64,000 bases of DNA from CAYSRC01 sp964446385 (GCA_964446385.1 CAYUOH010000006.1:1-64000), one strand, 5' to 3'; counted from the stretch's first letter, positions 55,396 through 63,575 are shown. The notes: generated by a model from the sequence alone, not told the origin. Numbers and translations are program-made.

Positions 55396-56935
55396 TCTCT
55401 TCCAATGTCAGTGCTTCGGTTACCGGGACCATTATCGTCTTGTCGTAGCAAGAGAAGACATCGGTCACCTTTTCTTTCGAAGGTTCCCTGCTTAGGATAC
55501 TTATAAGCGGGACTATCACAAGTCCGCCCACCATGGCGAAAGCGCCACAGTTGATCGGGCTTTGCAGGAACGTCGGGAAGGCACCCCGGAAGAACATGTT
55601 GCATGGCATCAGAAGGCTGCCCCAGACATAACAGACGACGCACGCAGTTTTTGTTGTGCGCTTCCAGTAGAGACTGTACAGGAACGGCGCGAGGAAGCTG
55701 CCCGCCAGAGCGCCCCAGGAAAGACCCATCAACTGGGCGATGAAGGTCACATTAAGCTTGTACTGGACAACCGCAATTACGGCGGAAATAAGGATGAATA
55801 CGGCAATGAAGACGCGGATAAGAAAAAGATTGCGCTTATCCTTATGGTCTCCCTTGAATATTATCGGCTCGATGAAGTCAAGCGCAAGAGTGCTGCTGCT
55901 TGTAAGGACCAGTGAGCTCAGGGTACTCATGGAAGCCGAAAGGACCAGCAACAGCGCTATGCCCACAAGGAAAGGGGAAAGTGTGCTGAGCATCTCGGGG
56001 ATGATGGCGTCGTAGCCGACCGAGGCGACGTCCACCGGGAATAGACGTCCGAAGCCGCCGAGAAAGTAGCAACCTCCGGCTATTACAATTGCGAATATTG
56101 TGGAGATAACGGTGCCCTTATGGATGTCGTTCTCACTTTTGATAGCGTAGAATTTCTGAACCATCTGGGGAAGGCCCCATGTGCCGAGGGATGTAAGGAT
56201 TACGACACCGGCAAGGCCCCAGGGGTCCGCGCCGAAGAAGGAAGCAAATATTCCTGGAACGTTCGAAACGGCAGGGTCGCTTACGTTCGCGAGAGCCGCA
56301 ACGGAATCCTGAAAACCGCCGTTGATTTTAAGAACACTGGCGATGATGGCGACTATGCCGACAAGCATTATAATGCCCTGGATAAAATCGTTGATGGCGG
56401 TTGCCATGTAACCGCCGGCAATTACGTATACCGCGGTAAGCAGAGCCATGATAAGAATGCAGACGGTGTAGTCTATCTCAAAGGCCATGCCGAACAGACG
56501 GGAAAGGCCGTTGTAAAGCGAAGAGGTGTAGGGAATGAGGAATATGAAGATTATGACACTTGAAAGCAGTCGGAGCGACGGAGCGTCGAAACGTTTTGCG
56601 AAAAACTCCGGCATGGTGCGGGACTGAAGATGCTGGGTCATTATGCGGGTGCGGCGGCCGAGAATAACCCAGGCAAGCAGACTTCCGATCAGGGCATTGC
56701 CCAGGCCTATCCATGTGGAGGCAATGCCGAACTTCCATCCGAACTGGCCTGCGTAACCTACGAAAATTACAGCGGAGAAGTAGCTTGTACCGTAAGCGAA
56801 GGCAGTAAGCCAGGGCCCCACGTTGCGCCCGCCCAGCACGAAGCCGCGGACATCGGTAGCGTTGCGCCGGCACCTTATGCCGACAAAAATCATAACGGAG
56901 AAAAAGATGAGAAGAAGAATTACTTTAACAGCCAT
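55391..56935 (-). CDS. Sodium:solute symporter (SSS family)
   Basis: A 514-residue protein with about 13 hydrophobic segments. GFVLGGRNVGPWLTAFAYGTSYFSAVIFVGYAG matches the first helices of the SSS family, AGGYMATAINDFIQGIIMLVG is the conserved mid-region, and SASMSTLSSLVLTSSS includes the sodium-site serines. SSS members carry sugars, proline, pantothenate or other solutes; the substrate is not readable. The leader attenuator carries Tyr codons, which suggests an amino acid, perhaps Tyr, but a GH51 gene is adjacent and a cre-like site lies upstream, so a sugar is the alternative. GGAGGTG precedes the ATG. Confidence 0.9.
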   Translation of the reverse strand: MAVKVILLLIFFSVMIFVGIRCRRNATDVRGFVLGGRNVGPWLTAFAYGTSYFSAVIFVGYAGQFGWKFGIASTWIGLGNALIGSLLAWVILGRRTRIMTQHLQSRTMPEFFAKRFDAPSLRLLSSVIIFIFLIPYTSSLYNGLSRLFGMAFEIDYTVCILIMALLTAVYVIAGGYMATAINDFIQGIIMLVGIVAIIASVLKINGGFQDSVAALANVSDPAVSNVPGIFASFFGADPWGLAGVVILTSLGTWGLPQMVQKFYAIKSENDIHKGTVISTIFAIVIAGGCYFLGGFGRLFPVDVASVGYDAIIPEMLSTLSPFLVGIALLLVLSASMSTLSSLVLTSSSTLALDFIEPIIFKGDHKDKRNLFLIRVFIAVFILISAVIAVVQYKLNVTFIAQLMGLSWGALAGSFLAPFLYSLYWKRTTKTACVVCYVWGSLLMPCNMFFRGAFPTFLQSPINCGAFAMVGGLVIVPLISILSREPSKEKVTDVFSCYDKTIMVPVTEALTLEEK

Positions 56936-56950
56936 AAAAAAACACCTCCG

Positions 56951-57080
56951 AAAAAAATAAAAACAGCCTTAACAACAAGTTAAGACCGCGCATTACGAGA
57001 AGAAGTCTCGTTCAGAAAACGCAGCGGTCTTGAGTCAAATAGTAGCAATAATGGTATGTTAGTATCATGATCCGACCGCT
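56951..57080 (-). promoter_or_regulatory. Candidate transcription attenuator in the symporter leader
   Basis: Four segments, given in minus-strand order, can pair in exclusive ways. A is AGCGGTC (57080-57074). B is AAGACCGCT (57031-57023). C is GCGGTCTTAAC (56989-56979). D is GTTAAGGC (56973-56966), followed by a T-rich tract (56964-56951). C with D forms a terminator of 8 bp and 5-base loop. B with C (8 bp, enclosing a second hairpin at 57011-56995) would prevent it. A with B would free C. A Tyr-rich leader ORF spans the stretch between A and B and covers B. Confidence 0.65.
57012..57068 (-). CDS. Leader peptide of the attenuator (18 residues, Tyr-rich)
   Basis: ATG 57068 opens an 18-codon ORF, MILTYHYCYYLTQDRCVF, with TGA at 57014-57012. 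Tyr is encoded at positions 5, 7, 9 and 10, so four of six codons there are Tyr (expected under 5 percent). A ribosome stalled there would mask segment A and leave B free to form the antiterminator; one reaching the stop would cover B. The ribosome site is weak (GAAAGAG about 12 bases upstream, overlapping A). This is a prediction from sequence only. Confidence 0.55.
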   Translation of the reverse strand: MILTYHYCYYLTQDRCVF

Positions 57081-57100
57081 CTTTCTCAAAGATTGAATGG

Positions 57101-57129
57101 ATTATAAACCCGCTTTAGCGATTTGTCAA
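57101..57129 (-). promoter_or_regulatory. Promoter of the symporter gene
   Basis: On the minus strand TTGACA (57129-57124), 17 bases, TATAAT (57106-57101): a consensus promoter giving a leader of about 160 bases. Confidence 0.88.
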
Positions 57130-57138
57130 GTTAAACCG

Positions 57139-57152
57139 CGAAAGCGTTTTCA
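57139..57152 (-). promoter_or_regulatory. cre-like site upstream of the symporter promoter
   Basis: On the minus strand TGAAAACGCTTTCG, which fits the CcpA cre pattern at 13 of 14 positions. It lies 9 bases upstream of the -35 element, a place compatible with catabolite activation. Another LacI-family protein could bind instead. Confidence 0.5.
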
Positions 57153-57198
57153 AATTATTAATAAAGACGGAAACATCTATTCTGAGTTCGCCTGGTAA

Positions 57199-57494
57199 TC
57201 AATGCTTTCTTCCGGAGTTTCTCATTTCTTCATCAAACGCTATGGGATTCTTTTTGAAATAATCCTGGTGATACTCCTCAGCGTCGTAAAAAGTTCTGAA
57301 CGGTTCGATGCTTACAAAGGTTTTTAGTCCGGTTTCAGCCTCGATTGCGGCAAGTTTCTGCTTCGCAAGATACTGTTCCTCATCCTGGGTCCAGTACACA
57401 GCAAGGGTGTACGAATACCCTTTATCGATGAACTGACCCTCTCCGTCAAATGGATCCACGCTTGACCCGCGAAATATGCGTTTAAAGCATTCAT
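57199..57494 (-). pseudogene. msrA: msrA remnant with internal deletion
   Basis: After an AGGTG ribosome site, ATG 57494 begins MNALNAYFAGQAW, which resembles the MsrA start (xAYFAGGCFW). A different frame then gives VDPFDGEGQFIDKGYSYTLA and FYDAEEYHQDYFKKNP, the C-terminal third of MsrA. About 80 residues between them and the catalytic Cys are missing, and the frames do not match, so the gene is dead. An 86-residue C-terminal ORF remains open. MsrA would repair methionine sulfoxide. Confidence 0.72.
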
Positions 57495-57623
57495 GCAGTT
57501 TTCACCTCGGGTTTTTAAAATAATACCATCACCTCCGGCGGTCCTACAAGCTGGGCCGGTATTCCCAGATTGAAATATGATATAATATCAATGATAAAAG
57601 ATAAATGAAAAGGATAAATAATT

Positions 57624-58193
57624 ATGTCAACGATTTGTTTATATGGTGCTGCAAGCGACCGAGTGAGTGGCAGCATGATTAACGCGGTAGAAGACCTCGG
57701 CCGTAGAATCGGCCTTGCAGGTTTTTCCATGATATACGGTGCGGGTGCCAGCGGCCTTATGGGTGCCGCTGCTCGGGGAATTGTAAGCGCCGGAGGCATT
57801 CTTATCGGCGTAACGCCCCATTTTATGCACACCACTGAGCCTTTATTCAACGACTGTACCCAGATGATCGATACCGAAACTATGGCCGAGCGCAAGGAAA
57901 TAATGGAGAACAACGCTGACGCCTTTGTAGTAGTCCCGGGCGGTATCGGCACATTCGACGAGTTTTTCCAGATTTTGACTCTTAAGGAACTTAACCAGCA
58001 GGGTAGAAAACCGATAATACTTTTTAATGTGGACGGTTATTACAACGAGTTCTGCGCCATGATGAAGGCCGCCGACGAGAAAGGCTTCCTTCGCCCGACG
58101 GTAATGTCGCTTTTCACCGTATGCGATTCTGTGGACGACGTAATGAACGCACTAGAAACCGAACTTGAAGAAGTAAAAAAAGAAGCAAAGTAA
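57624..58193 (+). CDS. LOG-family protein (TIGR00730 Rossmann fold)
   Basis: A 189-residue protein. ICLYGAASDRV and LVYGAG-like MIYGAGASGLMGA form the nucleotide site, and PGGIGTFDEFFQ is the family motif PGGxGTxxE. ERKEIM is also conserved. The family hydrolyses nucleoside 5'-monophosphates such as cytokinin-type compounds; the physiological substrate in anaerobes is unsettled. AAAGGA precedes the start. Confidence 0.93.
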   Translation: MSTICLYGAASDRVSGSMINAVEDLGRRIGLAGFSMIYGAGASGLMGAAARGIVSAGGILIGVTPHFMHTTEPLFNDCTQMIDTETMAERKEIMENNADAFVVVPGGIGTFDEFFQILTLKELNQQGRKPIILFNVDGYYNEFCAMMKAADEKGFLRPTVMSLFTVCDSVDDVMNALETELEEVKKEAK

Positions 58194-58198
58194 AAAAT

Positions 58199-58232
58199 AA
58201 ACTGCCTCAGCATTTGCTGAGGCAGTTTTGGT
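58199..58232 (+). terminator. Terminator after the LOG-family gene
   Basis: aactgcctcagca pairs with tgctgaggcagtt, then TTTTG; a 13-bp stem. Confidence 0.9.
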
Positions 58233-58370
58233 GGAGAACATTGGATTACTATTATGAGCCGCAGAAGGCGCGGTACGGAAGCTTGTTATTTGCCAGCCTC
58301 ACAACCTTGAATTATATAATGCATCTTTACCATAATTACATTGCAAATTATTATTTTCTAAAAATAACAG

Positions 58371-58399
58371 TTGCATTTGTCATAAAAATTACGTAAAAT
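58371..58399 (+). promoter_or_regulatory. Probable promoter of the glycine riboswitch transcript
   Basis: TTGCAT (58371-58376), 17 bases, TAAAAT (58394-58399). The AT-rich 58233-58370 stretch before it holds nothing recognisable. Confidence 0.5.
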
Positions 58400-58435
58400 T
58401 TTGAATTGTCAAGTATTTGAAGTCAACTGAATATG

Positions 58436-58612
58436 GATACCGGTTGAAATCGACAGAAGACGGGCCTTTTGGCCCGACCGAAGGAGTAACACTCTCAGGT
58501 GCCCCAAACGGGGCGGAGACTGCCGATGGACGGATCCCTGGAGAATCCCTCGTAAAGAAGGTGCCGAAGGTGCAAGAGCATTTGCTCAATCTCTCAGGCA
58601 AAAGGACAGGGC
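58436..58612 (+). promoter_or_regulatory. Tandem glycine riboswitch (two aptamers)
   Basis: Two glycine aptamer cores occur in a row. The first has ccgaaggagtaacactctcagg followed by gccgatggac; the second has gtgccgaaggtgcaagagc, then ctctcaggcaaaaggacag. Both repeat the conserved CCGAAGG ... CTCTCAGG ... GGACnG pattern. The next gene is an AGCS symporter, a common target. A hairpin (58617-58637) and a terminator follow. Confidence 0.93.
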
Positions 58613-58655
58613 ACAGTATATAACATTTTGTTATATATTTAGTTTTGTTGCATTG

Positions 58656-58695
58656 CGGGCGGTAACTTTTGTTTCCGACCCGTTTTTTTATTTTA
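58656..58695 (+). terminator. Terminator in the glycine riboswitch expression platform
   Basis: cgggcggtaac pairs imperfectly with gtttccgacccg and is followed by TTTTTTTATTTT. An AT-rich hairpin (tatataac/gttatata) between aptamer and terminator could take part in switching. Confidence 0.65.
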
Positions 58696-58721
58696 AAAAA
58701 ATAATTGTAAGGGGAATGGTA

Positions 58722-60362
58722 ATGAAGAAAAAGATCGTATTTCTTAGCATCCTGCTTGTATTCATACTGGCAGGGACGTTGGCCTCCACAGCTTTTGCGG
58801 CCGGCACAGAGACCTTTGTGGACAAGATCACGTCCGTAAACGACAGCATTAATTCCGTTGTCTGGACCTACATGCTTTTCGGTATTCTGGGCGTCGGCCT
58901 GCTTGTCTGCTTTGGTACCAACTGGTTCCAGTTCAGCCGTTGGGGCTATTGGTGGAAGCATTCCATCGGAAGTATATTCAAACGCAAGGATGTCCTGCAT
59001 TCAGAGGATGAGAAGTCCATCTCCCAGTTCCAGAGCCTTTGTACTGCATTGTCCGCAACTGTGGGCACGGGAAACATTGTGGGCGTGGCAACTGCTATCG
59101 TTTTCGGCGGCCCCGGCGCAATCTTCTGGATGTGGATTGCGGCCATTCTGGGTTTGATGACCAATTTCTCCGAAAACGTTCTGGGTATCTATTACCGCCG
59201 TCGCAATAAGGACGGAGAGTGGTGCGGTGGTGCCATGTACTACCTCCAGGACGGTCTTGGCGGCAAGAAGGGATTTAAAACAACCGGCAAGGTGCTGGCG
59301 ATCGTATTTTCCTGCTTCGCCGTACTGGCATCCTTCGGTATAGGAAACCTCTCGCAGGTAAACTCTATTGTCTCCAACGTCAACTCAACGCTTGCAAACC
59401 TCGGAGTTAACGGCGGAACGCTGTTTACGATCGGTAACGTGGGTATAAACACCGTCAGCTTCATTACCGGACTTGTGCTGCTTATTGTCGCGGCGCTGGT
59501 CATTGTCGGCGGACTGAAGCGTATAGCTTCAGTCACTGAAAAGCTTGTGCCGTTCATGGCTGTTTTCTACATTATCGGCGCCCTCATACTTATTTTCTGG
59601 GATTCCAAGCTGATCATTCCTGCCTTCACGTCAATATTTAAGTTCGCGTTTACGGGCAAGGCCGTCGTCGGAGGCGCGATCGGTACCGTTATCAAATGGG
59701 GACTGAAGCGTGGCGTTTTCTCCAATGAGGCCGGCCTCGGTTCTTCAGTAATGGTCCATTCCAACTCCAATGCCAAAGAACCCGTAACACAAGGCATATG
59801 GGGTATCTTCGAGGTTTTTGCTGATACCCTTGTTATCTGCAGCATGACTGCCATGGCCATCCTGACGAGCGGTAAAGTAAACCTGGAAACCGGTCTGCTT
59901 TTTGACACCTCAATGACCCCTGCAGCCCTTACCGGCGATTGCTTCTATGACGTATTCGGCAACGCGGGCTCTATTTTCGTTACGTTATCGCTCATTATGT
60001 TCGCATTCTCAACGGTTCTTGGATGGAGCCATTACGGGAAAAAGAGCTGGGAGTACCTGTTCGGAACGAAGAGCACTATTATCTATCGCGTCGTGTTCGT
60101 CAGTGCCATACTCCTTGGCGCGCTGATGACCTCCAGCCTCGCCTGGGATATCTCCGACACATTCAACGGGCTCATGGCCCTGCCAAACCTTATCGGCGTC
60201 GTCGCCTGTTCCGGAACTGTATTTGCAATTCTGAAAAACTATAATCGCCGCCACTTTAAGGGCGAAAAGATTGAACCCATGCTCTCCTGGGATCCTAAGA
60301 TACAGAAGGAACATGCAAAATACCTTGCCAAAGAAGCGGCTGAAAACAGAGAAGCCGACTAA
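58722..60362 (+). CDS. AGCS-family sodium:alanine/glycine symporter
   Basis: A 546-residue membrane protein. The family motifs are FQSLCTALSATVGTGNIVGVATAI, GGPGAIFWMWIAAILGLMTNFSE, GAMYYLQDGLG and RGVFSNEAGLGSSVMVHS. An extra N-terminal segment, MKKKIVFLSILLVFILAGTL ending near AFA, looks like a signal peptide, which typical AGCS proteins lack. The glycine riboswitch upstream supports glycine as substrate or signal. ATG 58722 is used because AAGGGG lies 7 bases before it. Confidence 0.92.
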   Translation: MKKKIVFLSILLVFILAGTLASTAFAAGTETFVDKITSVNDSINSVVWTYMLFGILGVGLLVCFGTNWFQFSRWGYWWKHSIGSIFKRKDVLHSEDEKSISQFQSLCTALSATVGTGNIVGVATAIVFGGPGAIFWMWIAAILGLMTNFSENVLGIYYRRRNKDGEWCGGAMYYLQDGLGGKKGFKTTGKVLAIVFSCFAVLASFGIGNLSQVNSIVSNVNSTLANLGVNGGTLFTIGNVGINTVSFITGLVLLIVAALVIVGGLKRIASVTEKLVPFMAVFYIIGALILIFWDSKLIIPAFTSIFKFAFTGKAVVGGAIGTVIKWGLKRGVFSNEAGLGSSVMVHSNSNAKEPVTQGIWGIFEVFADTLVICSMTAMAILTSGKVNLETGLLFDTSMTPAALTGDCFYDVFGNAGSIFVTLSLIMFAFSTVLGWSHYGKKSWEYLFGTKSTIIYRVVFVSAILLGALMTSSLAWDISDTFNGLMALPNLIGVVACSGTVFAILKNYNRRHFKGEKIEPMLSWDPKIQKEHAKYLAKEAAENREAD

Positions 60363-60430
60363 AACAAAAAGCTGTAATTTCTGTTAGGTGAAACCGGACT
60401 TGCGCAGGTTTAACGAATAATGACATAGAC

Positions 60431-60477
60431 AAAGCCGCTCTGTAAGCATCGGATTGATACGACAGAGCGGCTTTTTA
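60431..60477 (+). terminator. Terminator after the AGCS symporter gene
   Basis: aaagccgctctgt pairs with acagagcggcttt around an 18-base loop; TTTTT follows. Confidence 0.85.
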
Positions 60478-60487
60478 CTTTTATTTT

Positions 60488-60535
60488 ACAAATAAAAGTA
60501 AAAGGACCTGTTACACAATTGGTGTAATAGGTCCT
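60488..60535 (-). terminator. Terminator of tRNA-Ser
   Basis: On the minus strand aaggacctattacac pairs with gtgtaacaggtcctt (one mismatch), followed by TTTTACTTTTATTT. Confidence 0.85.
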
Positions 60536-60627
60536 TGGCGGAGAAGGAGGGATTTGAACCCTCGCGACGGTTACCCGCCCTACGCCCTTAGCAGGGGCGC
60601 CTCTTCGGCCAGCTTGAGTACTTCTCC
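60536..60627 (-). tRNA. tRNA-Ser (anticodon GCT)
   Basis: A 92-base type II tRNA with a long variable arm. The acceptor stem ggagaag pairs with cttctcc, the anticodon loop is ctgctaa with GCT, the T arm is gagggttcaaatccctc, and CCA is encoded. Confidence 0.96.
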
Positions 60628-60662
60628 AAAGTTAAAATCTTATTAAATTGGTTGCATTGGTT

Positions 60663-60691
60663 ATTCTATCAAATTAAGCCTTTACTGTCAA
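60663..60691 (-). promoter_or_regulatory. Promoter of tRNA-Ser
   Basis: On the minus strand TTGACA (60691-60686), 17 bases, TAGAAT (60668-60663). Confidence 0.75.
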
Positions 60692-60721
60692 TTTACTTTT
60701 TAATTATTGCGTTCATATTGC

Positions 60722-60751
60722 TTGACATTCCGCATGCGGGTTTGTTATAAT
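60722..60751 (+). promoter_or_regulatory. Promoter of tRNA-Leu
   Basis: TTGACA (60722-60727), 18 bases, TATAAT (60746-60751). The spacer contains the perfect palindrome ccgcatgcgg (60731-60740). Confidence 0.8.
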
Positions 60752-60765
60752 ACCACTTGCAATTT

Positions 60766-60850
60766 GCGAGTGTGCTGGAATTGGCAGACAGGCACGTTTG
60801 AGGGGCGTGTGTCGTATGGCGTACGAGTTCAAGTCTCGTCACTCGCACCA
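60766..60850 (+). tRNA. tRNA-Leu (anticodon GAG)
   Basis: An 85-base type II tRNA. The acceptor stem gcgagtg pairs with cactcgc, the anticodon loop is ttgaggg with GAG, a variable arm follows, the T arm is acgagttcaagtctcgt, and CCA is encoded. Confidence 0.96.
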
Positions 60851-60854
60851 ACAC

Positions 60855-60902
60855 AAAAACCCCCGATATATGGCGTAAAGTGCCGTATATCGGGGGTTTT
60901 CT
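60855..60902 (+). terminator. Terminator of tRNA-Leu
   Basis: aaaacccccgatata pairs with tatatcgggggtttt; a long stem with T-rich end. Confidence 0.9.
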
Positions 60903-61283
60903 TATGTTCAAATGTAATTTGATACTTGCTAATAATAACGATTATTTACCGATTTTAACCCAAATCGGGCTACTAAAAATTCAGAAGAATACACTCAAGC
61001 GTATTCAACTTTATGTAACAATTATCCGTTTGATCCAGAAGATTTTGCTGTGAAGTAGTTTTATTTTCTGATTATGCCTTTTCAAAAAACTTGTGCGTAT
61101 CAGTCAGAATGAAATAAGGCCTCCGTCGGCTTTCTCGCGGTGCCCTTAATCGGTTATTAGTGGGGGAGTATGATCTGATAATTCGCTTTCATGCGGTTTC
61201 CTCAGTACGTTCTGTTTGTTACTTCGGCAAAGGGTGGTATGCTTTTCGCCTGTGAGATTAATCAATTTCCCTCTATTGCAGTG
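60903..61283. other. AT-rich intergenic region without a supported gene
   Basis: About 380 bases, noticeably AT-richer than the operons. Short open stretches exist (for example from ATG 60904), but none has a ribosome site or recognisable product. Nothing else was identified. Confidence 0.45.
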
Positions 61284-62258
61284 TCAAATTGTTTTCCGTT
61301 GAGGGAAAAACTCGTCGAACAGCTTTATATATTCCGGCAGCTTTTCCATCGCCGGTTTATCAAACGCAAAGGTCATGCCATTGCATTTTTCATAACGCAC
61401 ACCGTCTATTTCATAGTCCTTGCGGAATTTGCAATTGTCTCCCTTGCAGTGCTTACATCTGCCGTATTCACCCGTAAAGATTGATTTGATAAAATCAGGC
61501 GCTCCGGCGACATATTTACCGTGTTTTGAAACATTGCTCAGAAACAAACGAAGGCAGATACCGTCGTCTCTCATATAGATCCGAGCAGCAACACTCGAGG
61601 ATTTAACACCGACTTTGCTGTAAATAAGCATATTCCTGCCCCAGCAAATTCCATCTACGATCGTATTTCCGGCGCTGTAGCCACGTTTATACATAGCGTC
61701 GTCAAATTCTGATATGAAGTTGCGGTCGGCGTCGCTTAAATATCCGAAGCTCGGATCTTCAAGCAGCTTTGGTATAATGCTCGCGTTGATGCGGAAGATT
61801 GGGATCCATATCTCCGCTTGTAAATCGGATTTATCTCCATTAGCATATTTCCCCGGGGTATAACATTTCAAAATAAAGCAGTTGTCATACAATTCTCGTT
61901 TCGCATAACATTTTCTGTTTTCGTTTAGCCATTTCTCTATTGCGTCGTTTTCAATGTCGCAGCCGTTTGAGGCCGGTACGTCAAATATGGCGTATTCTCC
62001 GGCGGGCAATACAATACAGTTGTAGCCGTCTGCGTTATTCTTCAAGGAGCGTTCGTGGCCGACCAAAACGTCACGTCCGACAGGCGCGGGCTTTTTACCG
62101 TCGGAGAAGCGGATCACGTAAGCATTCTCTCCGATTTTGTCAAACGGCTTCTTCGCAAAACGCTTTTTAAATTTCTGCTGTAGTGTTTCGATTGCAACCC
62201 CGTCCCCGCGTAGGCCATGGATTGACATCTCACTTTTAAGAATTATTCTTGGCTGCAT
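61284..62258 (-). CDS. GyrI-like effector-binding protein with a C-terminal Cys cluster
   Basis: A 324-residue soluble protein. YNCIVLPAGEYAIFDVPAS near residue 80 and the WIPI motif near 151 match GyrI-like/AraC effector-binding domains. The last 70 residues hold a Cys cluster (GRCKHCKGDNCKF, then EKCNG), which could bind zinc. No DNA-binding helix-turn-helix is evident, so it is not a complete AraC or MerR regulator. GGAGGGG precedes the ATG. It is surrounded by AT-rich sequence and may have been acquired. Confidence 0.65.
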   Translation of the reverse strand: MQPRIILKSEMSIHGLRGDGVAIETLQQKFKKRFAKKPFDKIGENAYVIRFSDGKKPAPVGRDVLVGHERSLKNNADGYNCIVLPAGEYAIFDVPASNGCDIENDAIEKWLNENRKCYAKRELYDNCFILKCYTPGKYANGDKSDLQAEIWIPIFRINASIIPKLLEDPSFGYLSDADRNFISEFDDAMYKRGYSAGNTIVDGICWGRNMLIYSKVGVKSSSVAARIYMRDDGICLRLFLSNVSKHGKYVAGAPDFIKSIFTGEYGRCKHCKGDNCKFRKDYEIDGVRYEKCNGMTFAFDKPAMEKLPEYIKLFDEFFPQRKTI

Positions 62259-62489
62259 ATCTTATACCCCTCCACAAGAGTTATTGTCTCATCACTCGTA
62301 CCAGCAATAGAACACTACTTCGGAAGTGGTCATTATAGTTATATATTTATGATATAATATAATCATATATCTATCACAGGGTCAAATCATTATGAGAACA
62401 GTGCTGTGCTTGGATGATACGAACACCTAGGGCTGCAATCCTAAAAACAAAAAACGCTATATATAAAATCGTAAAGGAGTTAAAGAACG

Positions 62490-63575
62490 ATGTACAAAGC
62501 TGACATGCCATGCAGGATCGGTACCAAAACCGCAAAAAACCGCATTACAATGGCTCCTACAGTCAAGTTCACTGCAGGTGAGGACGGTATCGCGGGCGAA
62601 TTCTTCGCCAAACACTACGGCCTGCGTGCCAAAGGCGGCGTTGGCTTTATCTGCGTGGAAGCCACCGCGGTTTCCCCCGAAGGACGTCTCTTCCCCTCTC
62701 AGATAGGTTTGTGGAATGATGAACAGATTTCCGGGCACAAGGCTATTGCCGACGCATGTCACGAATACGGCACTCTTGTCGTGCCCCAGCTTCACCACGG
62801 CGGGCTCGGAACACATCCGGCTTGCGGTCCGTATACCTCGCCCTCACCGGTTATGTGGGGCAGGGGAGACGAAAGAACGCTGGCTCACGAGCTTTCGGTG
62901 TACGAGATACACCGTATTCAACAGAATTTTGTCGACGCGGCTCTTCGCGCACAGAAAGCAGGCTACGATGGCGTACAGCTTCATGGCTGCCACCAGTATC
63001 TGATTAACGACTTTGCCTCCGATATCAACAAACGCACAGACGAGTACGGTGGAAGTACCGAGAACCGCGCCCGCTTCGGCTGTGAGATAATCAAACCAAT
63101 CCGCAAGGCCTGCGGAAAGGATTTCATTATCTCGATCCGCACCACCGGCTGCGACCCGACAATAGAGGAAAGCATAGCAATAGCCGACCGCTACGTGGCC
63201 GCCGGGGCCGATTTCCTTCAGATTTCAAGCGGCATAGCCGATACATCCGCTCTGCCCCACGATGACAGCCTTCCCTACAACAGAATCGCGGAACTGGGCG
63301 TAAAGTTCCGCGAGTATTTCAAGGGCATAGTTCCTGTTTCCTGCGTCAACGATCTTCGTTCGCCGGAACAGGTTAACTATCTTCTTGAAAACGAACTTGT
63401 CGATTTCGTGGACCTGGCCTGCGGGCTGCTGGCTGACCCGGATTTCGCGGGTGCTATTCTGTACGGGAAAAAATACGTAAAATGCTTCAGCTGTAAAGGC
63501 TGCGCATGGGGGCCATTCCACGATCATATCTGCCCCGCGCTAAAAATACGCGGCAATGAGGACTGGCCTTGGTAA
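62490..63575 (+). CDS. NADH:flavin oxidoreductase / Old Yellow Enzyme family protein
   Basis: A 361-residue FMN barrel. KNRITMAPTVKF binds flavin, VPQLHHGG and GYDGVQLHGCHQYLINDFASDINKRTDEYGGSTENRARF are the OYE signatures. The long 2,4-dienoyl-CoA-reductase type adds a 4Fe-4S site plus an FAD/NAD domain (about 650 residues). Here the protein ends just after CFSCKGCAW...HIC, so it keeps a Cys cluster but lacks the second domain. Spacing C-x2-C-x2-C-x9-C differs from the usual cluster. The substrate is unknown. AAAGGAG precedes the start. Confidence 0.9.
   Translation: MYKADMPCRIGTKTAKNRITMAPTVKFTAGEDGIAGEFFAKHYGLRAKGGVGFICVEATAVSPEGRLFPSQIGLWNDEQISGHKAIADACHEYGTLVVPQLHHGGLGTHPACGPYTSPSPVMWGRGDERTLAHELSVYEIHRIQQNFVDAALRAQKAGYDGVQLHGCHQYLINDFASDINKRTDEYGGSTENRARFGCEIIKPIRKACGKDFIISIRTTGCDPTIEESIAIADRYVAAGADFLQISSGIADTSALPHDDSLPYNRIAELGVKFREYFKGIVPVSCVNDLRSPEQVNYLLENELVDFVDLACGLLADPDFAGAILYGKKYVKCFSCKGCAWGPFHDHICPALKIRGNEDWPW

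Noticed and set aside
58214..58396. 60-codon ORF between the LOG-family gene and the glycine riboswitch
   Set aside because: It starts inside a terminator, lacks a ribosome site and overlaps the riboswitch promoter.
60904..61051. Short ORF after the tRNA-Leu terminator
   Set aside because: No ribosome site and no recognisable product; a second frame in the same stretch is just as open.
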